DNA of 64,000 bases from assembly GCA_016712315.1 (NCBI GenBank), contig JADJRG010000022.1, forward strand, positions 186,001-250,000. The letters are read 5' to 3'. The position numbers were made by a program, and so were the translations under genes. Below, one piece after another: positions 40,829-48,539 of the stretch (position 1 is its first letter; each line of letters starts with the position of its first letter). Origin of the DNA: Nannocystis sp. (lineage in GTDB: Bacteria; Myxococcota_A; Polyangia; Nannocystales; Nannocystaceae). The notes beneath the pieces are model-generated. The model was not told the origin of the DNA. It was given only the letters and a program-made list of their open reading frames with translations, and searched no databases.

Positions 40829-42459
40829 CCTGAGTACGGCTCCTGCAGGCCGATCCGCGCGACGTGGGAGAAGCGGGTCGGGCGGTGTGGCGCGACGTCG
40901 ATCACCGAGATCGTCGCGTCGAGCGTGTTGGCGACGTAGAGGAAGCCGCGCCGCGGGTCGTGGACCATCTCGTGGGCGCCTGCGCCGGCGAAGACCTGAT
41001 CGACCACCTGCATGGTCACCAGATCGACGATGAAGACCGCCCCTGAGCTGTAGCAGCTCACCGCCGCCAGCTCGCTCGCGCCGTCTTGGAACGCCACCAT
41101 CGCCGTCGGCCGCGAGCACAGCTCGACGATCCCCGTCGTGATATCGCGGGTCTCGCCGCGGTCGTCCAAGCTCGTGTCGACCCGCACCAGCGCGCCTGGG
41201 TTGCTCTGCACCACGTAGAGGGCGTCGCCGTCGCGCGAGAACGCCAGCGCGCCGAGGTTCACCGTGCCGGTGGTCCCCGGGTCGTACCCCGCGATAAACA
41301 ACGAGTCGAGCAGCTGCAGACGATCCTCGCAGAGGATCGCCCCGGGTTGGTCCAGATCCGCCACATCCACGCACTTCTCGGCGCCCGCCGGGGTGATCCG
41401 GCCCACGGAGAAGCGGACGATGCTGCCCTCGCGCCGGTTCGCCGCGTACAGGAGCGGACGCGCGCACGCCACCCCGTCCACGTACGTCGCATTCGCCGCG
41501 TTGTCCGCGAGCCCGTCGCCGTCGAGGTCGCCCGGATCGCAGGGGCGCTGGGCGATCCCGTAGCCGCCGATGAAGCTCGCCGTGCCGAAGAGGCGCTGAA
41601 TATCGAGCACGATCGGCCGCGCCGGCGCGAACGGATCGAAGGTGTCTTGCTTCGTGTACTCGTTATGGAGCCCGTAGAGGCCGATCAACGTGACCTCTGG
41701 GACATCATTGTGCGTGACGAAGGCCAGCCGATCCGAGATGAAGATGCTGTTCGGCTCGCGCGCGATCCGGCGGATCTCGCGGTCGCCGCGGAGGAAGCGC
41801 GTCCGGTCGTCGAGCGCGCACAGCTCCGGCCGATCCGCGGAGGCGGCGCAGCGGATCGCCAGCGGCTCGCCCGAGAGCCCGCCCTCGACGTCGACGAACG
41901 ACACGCTCGGATCGCCGCGCACCGGGAAGAACAGCCGCAGCGCGTAGCCGCTCGGATCCGCCTCTTTGGCGGCGATCGTCCGGTGGTCCCACGCCCGCAG
42001 CACCGTCGAGAACGAGCCGACCCGCGCGGTCGTCTCGGCCGCGATGAACGGCTCCTCCGTGCACTCGACGGCCTGCGGCAGCCCCGCGATCCGCCGGCAA
42101 GGCGCCGCGTCCGACACCGCCGCGCCGACCGCCCCGATCCCCTCCTTCTGGCTGAAGAAGAGCCGCCCCGAGCCTGCCTCTTCGGACACATCGGCCCAGG
42201 CGCGGAAGAACGCGTCGAGATCGAGCGCCGCGATCGTGCCCGCGTTGTAGACCAGATCGCTGTTGGCGCTCGCGACGAAGAGCCACCGCGGCGCCTCGCC
42301 CGCCCCCACCCGCGGATCGAGCGCCAGGCCGGAAGGGAAGAAGATCTGATCGCTCGGGGGCTCGATCCCCTGCCCCGCGTCACCGCAGCCGAGCAGCGCG
42401 CAGACGAGCGCGGCTCGCCCGATCGGCGAGCGAGAGGGGCAGCGGAGGCGGGGCGACAT
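40825..42459 (-). CDS. Beta-propeller-like lipoprotein
   Basis: About 544 residues from the ATG at 42459, which begins a lipoprotein signal (RSPIGRAALVCALLGC, Cys25). The ORF extends to an ATG at 42522 that directly follows the recO stop (TGAATG), but that form would put 21 residues ahead of the signal. Repeated blade-like motifs (PRWLFVASANSDLVYNAGTIAALDLD; ALAFSRDGDALYVVQSNPGALVRVDT; GFLYVANTLDATISVIDV) resemble YncE/Lactonase-7-type propellers. It shares an operon with the 1086-residue lipoprotein. A TAGCTT box ends 8 bases before the start, so the mRNA may be leaderless. Confidence 0.78.
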   Translation of the reverse strand: MSPRLRCPSRSPIGRAALVCALLGCGDAGQGIEPPSDQIFFPSGLALDPRVGAGEAPRWLFVASANSDLVYNAGTIAALDLDAFFRAWADVSEEAGSGRLFFSQKEGIGAVGAAVSDAAPCRRIAGLPQAVECTEEPFIAAETTARVGSFSTVLRAWDHRTIAAKEADPSGYALRLFFPVRGDPSVSFVDVEGGLSGEPLAIRCAASADRPELCALDDRTRFLRGDREIRRIAREPNSIFISDRLAFVTHNDVPEVTLIGLYGLHNEYTKQDTFDPFAPARPIVLDIQRLFGTASFIGGYGIAQRPCDPGDLDGDGLADNAANATYVDGVACARPLLYAANRREGSIVRFSVGRITPAGAEKCVDVADLDQPGAILCEDRLQLLDSLFIAGYDPGTTGTVNLGALAFSRDGDALYVVQSNPGALVRVDTSLDDRGETRDITTGIVELCSRPTAMVAFQDGASELAAVSCYSSGAVFIVDLVTMQVVDQVFAGAGAHEMVHDPRRGFLYVANTLDATISVIDVAPHRPTRFSHVARIGLQEPYSG

Positions 42460-42467
42460 CGGCCGCG

Positions 42468-42473
42468 AAGCTA
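42468..42473 (-). promoter_or_regulatory. Candidate -10 box (TAGCTT) 8 bases before the propeller lipoprotein start
   Basis: Minus-strand TAGCTT (42473-42468) lies between the recO stop and the lipoprotein ATG at 42459. The distance from box to ATG is what is expected if transcription starts on the ATG. No clear -35 box is visible. Confidence 0.35.
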
Positions 42474-42522
42474 CCACAGCCCGGCCGCGGGTCTGCGGCT
42501 CAAAATCGACGGCGCCGCGCAT

Positions 42523-43293
42523 TCACCCCGGGTTCACCGCCGGCCGGGGTAGCTGCGCCAAGAAGGCGAGCGAGCGCAGCGGCCGGCGCAGATGGGCGCG
42601 CACCAGCCCCGCGCACAGATCTCGGAGCGCGCGGCGGATCGGCGCCGGCGCGGCCGCCAACGCCGCCACCGCGGATCCTGAGAGCAACAGCTCACGCGCC
42701 AGCGCCAGCGCCGATCCCTCCACCTCCGCCGCCCCGAAGTCATGCGCCGGGCACAGCGCCCCCCCGCGGCCGCCGTCAAAGGCCACCAGCGGCCCTGACA
42801 GCCCCAGCCCGCATACGCAGCAGCGGTCCAGCGCCGGCAGTAGCCCTAGCGAGTCGAGCAGCGCCAGCTCGAAGCGCCGCAGCTCCGCCGGCTGCGGCGC
42901 GCCGGACACCAGCGCCTCCAGCGTCGTCGTCAGCGCGGCGAACGGCCGCGGGTCGTCCTCACGCCCCGCCAGCAGCTCATCCGTCACCTCGCACACGTAC
43001 GCGACGAAGGCGAAGCGCTCGAGGTCCTGGCCGATCGCCCCCGAACAGACCAACGGCTCGAAGGCGCCGAGCCGCAGCAGCGCCCCTCGGCCGCGGCTCA
43101 GGGTCGCCTCTCCGCGCGCGCCCACGTGGATCCCCCCCGAGAAGCGCCGCTTCGACGCCCGAGCGTGGGTCGCCGCCGCCTCCACCTTCCCGCTCGGCGT
43201 CAGCAGCACCACCAGCAGATCGGCCTCACCCAGCGGCCGGGTGCGCAGCACGATCGCCGGCGTGATCTCAGCCTCGCCGCCGCGCCCGCTCAC
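42523..43293 (-). CDS. recO: DNA repair protein RecO
   Basis: Recombination mediator acting with RecR to load RecA on SSB-coated DNA; 256 residues. The N-terminal OB fold is visible (TPAIVLRTRPLGEADLLVVLLTPSGKVEAAATHARASKRRFSG), followed by the helical domain and a C4-type zinc motif (RCCVCG ... GALCPAHD). It starts with GTG at 43293, overlapping the mgtE stop by four bases (GTGA), so the two are translationally coupled. Confidence 0.9.
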   Translation of the reverse strand: MSGRGGEAEITPAIVLRTRPLGEADLLVVLLTPSGKVEAAATHARASKRRFSGGIHVGARGEATLSRGRGALLRLGAFEPLVCSGAIGQDLERFAFVAYVCEVTDELLAGREDDPRPFAALTTTLEALVSGAPQPAELRRFELALLDSLGLLPALDRCCVCGLGLSGPLVAFDGGRGGALCPAHDFGAAEVEGSALALARELLLSGSAVAALAAAPAPIRRALRDLCAGLVRAHLRRPLRSLAFLAQLPRPAVNPG

Positions 43294-44651
43294 AGCGGCA
43301 CCTGCAAGAGCATCGTCGCCAGCCAGAAATAGAAGAGCAGCCCCAAGATATCCACGGAGGTCGTCACGAACGGCCCCGTCGCGACCGCCGGATCGATGCT
43401 CAGTCGGTGGAGCAGCAGCGGCACCGCGGCGCCGACCGTCGCGGCGATCATCATGCTGCCGATCATGCCGAACATGATCACCAGCCCCAGCCCCAGCGGA
43501 TCACGCGAGGTCGCGCCGACCAGCGGCGCCAGCAGGGCGATCCCCGCGCCGTAGATCACCCCCATCGTCGCCCCCAGCCCCACCTCTCGCAGCACAAGCG
43601 AGCCGAAGCGGCTGGTCTCGACGAAGCCCACCGCGAGGCCACGCACCATGATCGTTGAGCTCTGCGTGCCCACGTTGCCGCCCATGCCCGCGACCACCGG
43701 CATAAACAGGGCCAGCGCCGGCACCACACTCAGCGACTCCTCGAAGCCCTTCAGCGACACCGCCACCACCAGCCCGCCGCACGCCGAGGTCAACAGCCAC
43801 GGCATCCGCGCGCGGAAGCTCGCGCGAAACCCCCGCGTGCCCACCAGCTCGCCGCCGGCGCCGGCCATCTTCAAGATATCCTCCGTCGCCTCCTCGCGGA
43901 GCACGTCGACGATGTCATCGATCGTCACCGCCCCGAGCAGCCGCCGCTGGTCGTCCACCACTGGGATCGCCACCAGATCGTAGCGACTCGCCAGCTCCGC
44001 CACCTTCTCCTGGTGGGTCTCTACCGACACGTACACCAGCTCGGTCTCCATGATCGCGTGGATCGGCTGATCTGGCTTCGAGATCACCAGCTTGCGCAGG
44101 CTCACCACCCCGACCAGCCGCTCCTGCTCATCGACCACGTAGATATAAAAGACGCTCCCCGGCAGCTTCTCCGACTCTTGTTGGAGCATCCGCGTCGCCT
44201 CGGCGATCGTCACGTCCTCGTGGATCCGCGCGACGTCCAGCGACATGATCCCGCCCGCGCTGTCCTCCGGGTACGCCAGCAGCTCCTCGAGCTCCTTCGC
44301 GTCCGCGTCGTCCAGGCGGGCCAGGATCGGCCGTAGCTGCTCCTTATCGATCTGCCCCAGGATGTCCGCGACGTCGTCCGACTCGAGGTTCCCCAGCAGC
44401 CGCGCCGCCTCCTCGGGCGCCAGCCTGCCGATCACCTGCGCCGCTACCTCATAGCGCATCGACGCCAGCACCTCAGAGCGCCGCTCGATCGCCAACAAGT
44501 GCAGGATCGAGTCCTGCTCGCGCGCCTCGAGCGGATCGATCAGCGCCGCGATCTGCACGTCATCCAGGCGAGCCAGCGCCCGCGTCATCAGGCGCGTATC
44601 ACCCGACCGGATCAGTCGGACATAGTCGGCGCTGTTCGGGATCACGGACAT
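43290..44651 (-). CDS. mgtE: Magnesium transporter MgtE
   Basis: Mg2+ channel/transporter, 453 residues. The N-terminal superhelical MgtE-N domain is followed by two CBS domains (FYIYVVDEQERLVGVVSLRKLV and LVAIPVVDDQRRLLGAVTIDDIVDVLREE), a connecting helix and five C-terminal membrane helices with the ion-pore signatures (PALALFMPVVAGMGGNVGTQSSTIMVRGLA, and DPAVATGPFVTTSVDILGLLFYF at the end). It lies between recO and a RodZ-like gene on the same strand. Mg2+ binding in the N/CBS domains normally closes the pore. Confidence 0.96.
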   Translation of the reverse strand: MSVIPNSADYVRLIRSGDTRLMTRALARLDDVQIAALIDPLEAREQDSILHLLAIERRSEVLASMRYEVAAQVIGRLAPEEAARLLGNLESDDVADILGQIDKEQLRPILARLDDADAKELEELLAYPEDSAGGIMSLDVARIHEDVTIAEATRMLQQESEKLPGSVFYIYVVDEQERLVGVVSLRKLVISKPDQPIHAIMETELVYVSVETHQEKVAELASRYDLVAIPVVDDQRRLLGAVTIDDIVDVLREEATEDILKMAGAGGELVGTRGFRASFRARMPWLLTSACGGLVVAVSLKGFEESLSVVPALALFMPVVAGMGGNVGTQSSTIMVRGLAVGFVETSRFGSLVLREVGLGATMGVIYGAGIALLAPLVGATSRDPLGLGLVIMFGMIGSMMIAATVGAAVPLLLHRLSIDPAVATGPFVTTSVDILGLLFYFWLATMLLQVPL

Positions 44652-44698
44652 CGCGACCTGGGCTCCTCGGGCGCCGGCAATCTACACCCGCGCCGCCC

Positions 44699-45271
44699 TC
44701 ACGAGTGCGGCGACGCGATCCGTTGCGCGCTCGCGGCGACATACACCGCGAACACCGCCCCGAACACCAAGACCCCGACGATGATCCACATCAAAAAATT
44801 AGCGCGAGGCAGCCGGGCCCCCAGCGCCCCCAGCGCCCCCAGCGCCCGCGAGCCGATCTCCAGGCCCAGGCTCGCTGCGCTGGTCCGCCGCGGCGCACCT
44901 GGAGCCGCCGCCGTCGCCGTCACCGCCGCGGACGCAGGCCCCGCCTCATGCTCCACGCGCACGCGCGCGCGCTCCTCCTCGTAGAGCAGATCGATCACCA
45001 GATCGCCGTCCACCTCGAGCGAGCGCGCATAGCAGCGCAGGAAGCCCTTCACGAACACCGGCCCCGGCAGCGCCTCGTAGCGCCCCTCCTCCAGCGCCTC
45101 CAGGCTCGCCCTCGGGATCTTCGTCCCCTCGGCCAGCAGCTCGAGGCTCAGGCCGCGGCGGAGCCGCTGCTCCCGCAAGTACGCCCCCGGCGACGGCGCC
45201 CCCCCGGCCCGCGGCTCCTCGCGAGGCTCGGGATCCTCGACGATCCGCAGCCCTGGGATCGGCACCCGCAT
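44699..45271 (-). CDS. RodZ-like membrane protein with N-terminal helix-turn-helix
   Basis: A 190-residue protein. The N-terminal half has a RodZ/HTH_25 domain (PGAYLREQRLRRGLSLELLAEGTKIPRASLEALEEGRYEALPGPVFVKGFLRCYARSLEVD), the arrangement seen in RodZ, which links MreB to the membrane. An Ala-rich linker leads to one membrane helix near the C-terminus (FLMWIIVGVLVFGAVFAVYVA) with only about a dozen residues after it, so the large periplasmic RodZ domain is missing. It may be a short RodZ variant or a regulator. It is divergent from the gene at 45426. Confidence 0.72.
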   Translation of the reverse strand: MRVPIPGLRIVEDPEPREEPRAGGAPSPGAYLREQRLRRGLSLELLAEGTKIPRASLEALEEGRYEALPGPVFVKGFLRCYARSLEVDGDLVIDLLYEEERARVRVEHEAGPASAAVTATAAAPGAPRRTSAASLGLEIGSRALGALGALGARLPRANFLMWIIVGVLVFGAVFAVYVAASAQRIASPHS

Positions 45272-45391
45272 CGCTCGCAGTGTCGCGTGATCGCCCCGAC
45301 ACCCGCAAGGCCCGCCCTCGCGCGCGGGCGCTCATCTCGCCAAAAACGCGCCAGAACGCCGCTTGCGCGCTCTTAGGCGCCTCTCTCGTGG

Positions 45392-45419
45392 TGGTCACAG
45401 GCGCCGCCGCGGCTATGAT
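45392..45419 (+). promoter_or_regulatory. Predicted promoter placing GTG 45426 at or near +1
   Basis: TGGTCA (45392-45397), 16-base spacer, TATGAT (45414-45419, five of six consensus bases). The GTG start is separated from the -10 by only six bases. Confidence 0.5.
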
Positions 45420-45425
45420 CGGCGA

Positions 45426-46232
45426 GTGAACTCCCTCGCGCTCGCGGCCCTCATCCAGCTCCAACCGCAAGCGGCCGGCGCCCTCTCCGCCTGGATCGAG
45501 GAGACCTTCGAGGCCTTACTCGGCCCGCCCGACGAGCGACTCAGCCGCGGCTGGAGCGTCGGCGGGGTCCACGGCGGGGAGACCCTCGTCCAGTCGCGGC
45601 CCCTCGTCCGCGACCCCCGGGTCCGCCTCGCCGACGACCTCCTCCGCGCCCCCAGCCACTGCACCCTCGCCACCCACAGCCAGCAGCGAGGCGAAGATGG
45701 CGGCCTCGCTCGCGCCACCATCACCCGCTTCCAGCGCTGGATCGGCGTCGCTGCCGAGCCCGATCTCCCTGCTTCGGATCCCGCGACCCGCGATCACCTG
45801 CGCCGCGAGATCGAGGCCAACCTGCCCGGCTACCTCGCCCGTAGCCGCACCTTAGGCGGCGACCGCGAGCTGCTCGTGCTCGCCGCCCTCGCCCACCTCG
45901 ACCCCGCAAGCGCCCTCGGCAAGGCCTACGTCGACCCCAGCGAGCTGCGCCGCGCCCTCCGCCAGCTCGACCAACAGCTCGGCTCCCCGTCGACGATCCA
46001 CCTCATGATCAGCGACGGCCGCAGCCTCGGGGTCCTCCATCGCGGGGGACACGGGCTCGTGATGCAGCCCCCGATCCTCCGCCCCGCCCGCGCCCTCGCC
46101 GACACCAAACCCCAGTCGGTCGCCCTCCTCCTAGCCCTCAACGTCGACGCCGCCGCCGAGGGCGCCGAAGAGGTCGGCGAGGGGATCTTGACGATCAGCG
46201 CCCGTCCTCCGCTGGAGATCGAACGAGGCTGA
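45426..46232 (+). CDS. Possible degenerate class II glutamine-amidotransferase-like protein
   Basis: A 268-residue protein starting with GTG at 45426. I see a weak but collinear resemblance to YafJ/class II amidotransferases: QSRPLVRDPRVRLADDLL, then CTLATHSQQR (where the family has LVLAHVRxAT), ITRFQRWIGVA (for NTHPFxxWxFAHNG) and RTLGGDRELLVLAALAHL (for GDTDSExxFxxLL). The N-terminal nucleophile cysteine is missing and the HNG and DSE motifs are replaced, so no glutaminase activity is expected. No signal peptide. It follows a divergent promoter region and is upstream of a DHH phosphoesterase. The family assignment is tentative. Confidence 0.45.
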   Translation: MNSLALAALIQLQPQAAGALSAWIEETFEALLGPPDERLSRGWSVGGVHGGETLVQSRPLVRDPRVRLADDLLRAPSHCTLATHSQQRGEDGGLARATITRFQRWIGVAAEPDLPASDPATRDHLRREIEANLPGYLARSRTLGGDRELLVLAALAHLDPASALGKAYVDPSELRRALRQLDQQLGSPSTIHLMISDGRSLGVLHRGGHGLVMQPPILRPARALADTKPQSVALLLALNVDAAAEGAEEVGEGILTISARPPLEIERG

Positions 46233-46306
46233 CCCTCGCCGCGTGGGTGACCCCAACCGCGATTCCCGCTAGGTTACGCGGGGTGAGGGGCGCTCGCCCT
46301 TTCTCC

Positions 46307-46312
46307 TAGCGT
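46307..46312 (+). promoter_or_regulatory. Candidate -10 box (TAGCGT) 7 bases before the DHH gene
   Basis: TAGCGT ends 7 bases before the ATG at 46320. A poor -35 (GTGAGG, 46283-46288) lies 18 bases upstream. No SD is present between the box and the ATG. Confidence 0.4.
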
Positions 46313-46319
46313 TCGGTCG

Positions 46320-47315
46320 ATGTCGGTCAACATCCTCCACCACGGCATGTGCTTCGACGGAGCCGCCTCAGCGGCCCTCTTTTCCGCGTTTTATCGCCGC
46401 TACGCCGGCGATCCTGTCTTTCGGTACATCGCCAAAGATCACCGCCCCGGAGATCCCTTCGATCCCAGCGACTTCGACGCGGACGAGGTCGTCGGCCTCG
46501 ACTTCCGCTACAGCCAGGACGCCCGCCTCACCTGGTTCTTCGACCACCACCGCTCCGCCTTCCAGCTCGAAGGCGACCGCGAGCACTTCAACGCCGATCG
46601 CAGCGGCCGCAAGTTCCACGACGCCGCCGCCAAGAGCTGCGCCGGCTACATCGCCCGGATCGTCCGCGATCGTTTCGGCGCCGATCTCCAGGCCCACGCC
46701 GAGCTGATCCGCTGGGCCGAGCTCATCGACTCCGCCGCCTTCCCTGGCCCGGAGATGCCTGTACGCCTCGCCGAGCCCGCCCTCCAGCTCATGGCCTTCG
46801 TCGAGGCCAACACCGATCCCGGCCTCATCGAGCCCTTCATCCACGATCTCTTGAGCGCCCCTATGGCCGCCCACGCCGGCGCCGCCTACGTCCAGCGCGT
46901 CCTGCTCCCGCACCTCGAGCAGCACCGCGAGGACATCGTCGCGATCCGCGAGCGCTCCACGGTCGACGATCGCGGCGTGCTCAGCTTCGCCCTGCTTGAT
47001 CTGCCTGGCCGCGCCCGCAACAAGTTCATCCCCTATTTCCACCACCCCCACGTCCGCTACGTCGTCGGCCTCGCCCGCGCCCCTGGCGGCCGCCTCAAGA
47101 TCACCGCTGGGTACAACCCGTGGCTCCCCAAGGCCGCCCGCGAGCACGACCTCGCCGCCGCCCTCGAGCCCTTCGGCGGCGGCGGCCACCCCTTCGTCGC
47201 GGGCTGCTCCTTCGGCCCCGCCGAGGAGGCCGCCGCGCTCCGCGCCCAGCGCCTCATCGTCGCCCGCCTCGGCGGCCCGCCCACGGAGCAGCGCCATGGC
47301 CGCCACGGAGCGTGA
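46320..47315 (+). CDS. DHH-family phosphoesterase
   Basis: A 331-residue protein with an N-terminal DHH-like half and a DHHA1-type C-terminal half. Metal-binding segments are visible: LHHGMCFDGAASAALF (D in place of the usual DxDG start), VGLDFRYSQ, the namesake FFDHHRSAF and AAAKSCAGYIARIV. The C-terminal substrate-binding motif is FGGGGHPFVAGCSF. Family members cleave short oligoribonucleotides (NrnA), cyclic di-AMP or pyrophosphate; the sequence does not decide between these. The ATG follows a TAGCGT box by 7 bases. The next gene starts 20 bases before this one ends. Confidence 0.8.
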   Translation: MSVNILHHGMCFDGAASAALFSAFYRRYAGDPVFRYIAKDHRPGDPFDPSDFDADEVVGLDFRYSQDARLTWFFDHHRSAFQLEGDREHFNADRSGRKFHDAAAKSCAGYIARIVRDRFGADLQAHAELIRWAELIDSAAFPGPEMPVRLAEPALQLMAFVEANTDPGLIEPFIHDLLSAPMAAHAGAAYVQRVLLPHLEQHREDIVAIRERSTVDDRGVLSFALLDLPGRARNKFIPYFHHPHVRYVVGLARAPGGRLKITAGYNPWLPKAAREHDLAAALEPFGGGGHPFVAGCSFGPAEEAAALRAQRLIVARLGGPPTEQRHGRHGA

Positions 47316-47862
47316 CCAGCTGCGCGACGTGCTCATCCAGCTCCGCCGCCGCGTCGACGATCACTTCGCCGCCGCCGCCGAGCGCAGCCCGCGCGATCTC
47401 ACCTGCGCCGCCGGCTGCGCCGCCTGCTGTCACCAGCGGATCGGCGTCTTTGAGGTCGAGGCCGCCGTGCTCCGTGAGGCCCTCGCCGAGCTCGCCCAGC
47501 GAGATCCCGATCGCCGCGCCCGGGTCCGCCGACAAGCCGACGATCCCGCAGCGCAGCAGCACTGCGCCCTCTTGCTCGACGGCCGCTGCGCCGTCTACGC
47601 CGCCCGCCCCTTGATCTGTCGCTCCCACGGCCTGCCGATCGCCGTTGAAGGCGACGCCCCGGCGCCCCGCGTCGACCACTGCCCCCTCAACTATCAAGGA
47701 GCCGCGCCGCCGCCGGCCAGCGTGCTCCGCCTCGCCGCCGTCAACCAGCCCCTCGCCGTGCTCGCTGCTCTCTGGGCGAGCGACGCTCCCAGCGCCCCGA
47801 TCCGCGTCGAGCTCGCCGAGCTCGCCCGGGCCGCCGACCCCACCCCATCACTTTCCTGTTGA
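47296..47862 (+). CDS. CxxCxxCC-type (YkgJ family) cysteine-cluster protein
   Basis: A 188-residue protein from the ATG at 47296, overlapping the DHH gene. It carries the YkgJ-type metal-binding cysteines in CAAGCAACCHQRIGVF (N-terminal cluster) and CALLLDGRCAVYAARPLICRSHG (C-terminal cluster), a pattern thought to bind zinc or an Fe-S cluster. Function unknown in this family. The stop codon at 47860-47862 overlaps the -35 box of the following tRNA promoter. Confidence 0.82.
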   Translation: MAATERDQLRDVLIQLRRRVDDHFAAAAERSPRDLTCAAGCAACCHQRIGVFEVEAAVLREALAELAQRDPDRRARVRRQADDPAAQQHCALLLDGRCAVYAARPLICRSHGLPIAVEGDAPAPRVDHCPLNYQGAAPPPASVLRLAAVNQPLAVLAALWASDAPSAPIRVELAELARAADPTPSLSC

Positions 47863-47888
47863 CGCCTCCGCGGCACCAAGGGTACACA
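47859..47888 (+). promoter_or_regulatory. Promoter of the initiator tRNA gene
   Basis: TTGACG (47859-47864), 18-base spacer, TACACA (47883-47888). The predicted start is near 47895, about six bases before the mature tRNA 5' end. The -35 box overlaps the stop codon of the preceding gene. Confidence 0.65.
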
Positions 47889-47900
47889 GCGACCACTCGC

Positions 47901-47977
47901 TGCGGGGTGGAGCAGCCAGGTAGCTCGCCGGGCTCATAACCCGGAGGTCATAGGTTCAAATCCTGTCCCCGCTACTA
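47901..47977 (+). tRNA. Initiator tRNA-fMet (CAT anticodon)
   Basis: A complete cloverleaf of 77 bases including the 3' CTA. The anticodon arm is CCGGG-CTCATAA-CCCGG with three consecutive G:C pairs next to the loop. The D stem GAGC/GCTC contains A11:T24. The first acceptor pair is unpaired (T1 opposite T72). These three traits define the bacterial initiator rather than elongator Met or lysidine-Ile tRNA. The T arm ATAGG-TTCAAAT-CCTGT has one wobble pair. The discriminator is A73; the gene reads CTA rather than CCA at the 3' end, so CCA must be added post-transcriptionally. Confidence 0.96.
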
Positions 47978-47979
47978 CC

Positions 47980-48019
47980 GAAGCGCAGGCCGTACACGCG
48001 GTCTGCGCTTCACTTATTT
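47980..48019 (+). terminator. Terminator hairpin after the tRNA
   Basis: GAAGCGCAGGCCG (47980-47992) pairs with CGGTCTGCGCTTC (47999-48011) over 13 pairs with one G:T wobble and a six-base loop, followed by ACTTATTT. It lies three bases after the tRNA 3' end, a placement typical of a monocistronic tRNA unit. Confidence 0.75.
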
Positions 48020-48115
48020 CGGGCCTCGAACGGCCCACGAGGCCACCTCTCAGCCGGCTCACGGGCTAGCCGCGTCGCGGGTCGTTCATGTCAGACTCAG
48101 GCGCTCGCGCACTCC

Positions 48116-48454
48116 ATGCCGCGGATCCACCTGCTCGCTCGCCCGCCTCGCGACATCGACCTCGATCCGGCGGCCGCCCCTGGAGCCACCCTGCTCGCCG
48201 CCATCGACGCCGCCGGCCTGCCTCTCGGTCGCGCTTGCGGAGGTGAAGGCGTCTGTCGTAGCTGCGCCGTGCGTGTGCTCGACGGCCACGCCCACCTCGA
48301 TCCCCCCGGCGAGCTCGAGCGGCGCGCCCATCACCGCGGCTTGCCCCAAGATCAGCGCCTCGCCTGCCAGACTCAGGTCGCCGCGGAGGCCCCCTTGAGC
48401 GCCGTCATCACCCTCTGGCACCCCTCCTGGGGCATCGATCACCCGCCGCCTTAA
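48116..48454 (+). CDS. 2Fe-2S plant-type ferredoxin
   Basis: A 112-residue ferredoxin. The cluster cysteines follow the plant-type spacing C-x5-C-x2-C in RACGGEGVCRSCAVRVLDG, with the fourth in QRLACQTQV. The preceding ATLLAAIDAAGLPLGRAC is the usual strand/helix of the beta-grasp fold. It is a soluble electron carrier; there is no partner oxidoreductase nearby to suggest its role. It lies between the initiator tRNA and tamB. Confidence 0.88.
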   Translation: MPRIHLLARPPRDIDLDPAAAPGATLLAAIDAAGLPLGRACGGEGVCRSCAVRVLDGHAHLDPPGELERRAHHRGLPQDQRLACQTQVAAEAPLSAVITLWHPSWGIDHPPP

Positions 48455-48498
48455 CCCTCCAGGAGCGCCCCCAGGCCCCTCTGCGTCAGCGCCGGGTC

Positions 48499-48528
48499 GT
48501 GTCGACTTCTGCCCCGGGCTGCTAGTGT
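48499..48528 (+). promoter_or_regulatory. Predicted tamB promoter (GTGTCG-N18-TAGTGT)
   Basis: GTGTCG (48499-48504), 18-base spacer, TAGTGT (48523-48528) with TGC directly before the -10. The layout matches the sites at 27887 and 58162. If real, it excludes the GTG at 48525 as tamB start and supports GTG 48540. Confidence 0.45.
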
Positions 48529-48539
48529 TGGCCCGCTCC

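Noticed and set aside
40829..41467. Upstream extension of the 1086-residue lipoprotein frame
   Set aside because: It overlaps the propeller lipoprotein gene out of frame; the lipobox signal begins at 40828.
48022..48044. GGCCTCG/CGAGGCC inverted repeat before the ferredoxin gene
   Set aside because: A short GC-rich stem is expected by chance at this base composition; no T-run or operator-like symmetry with a known regulator.
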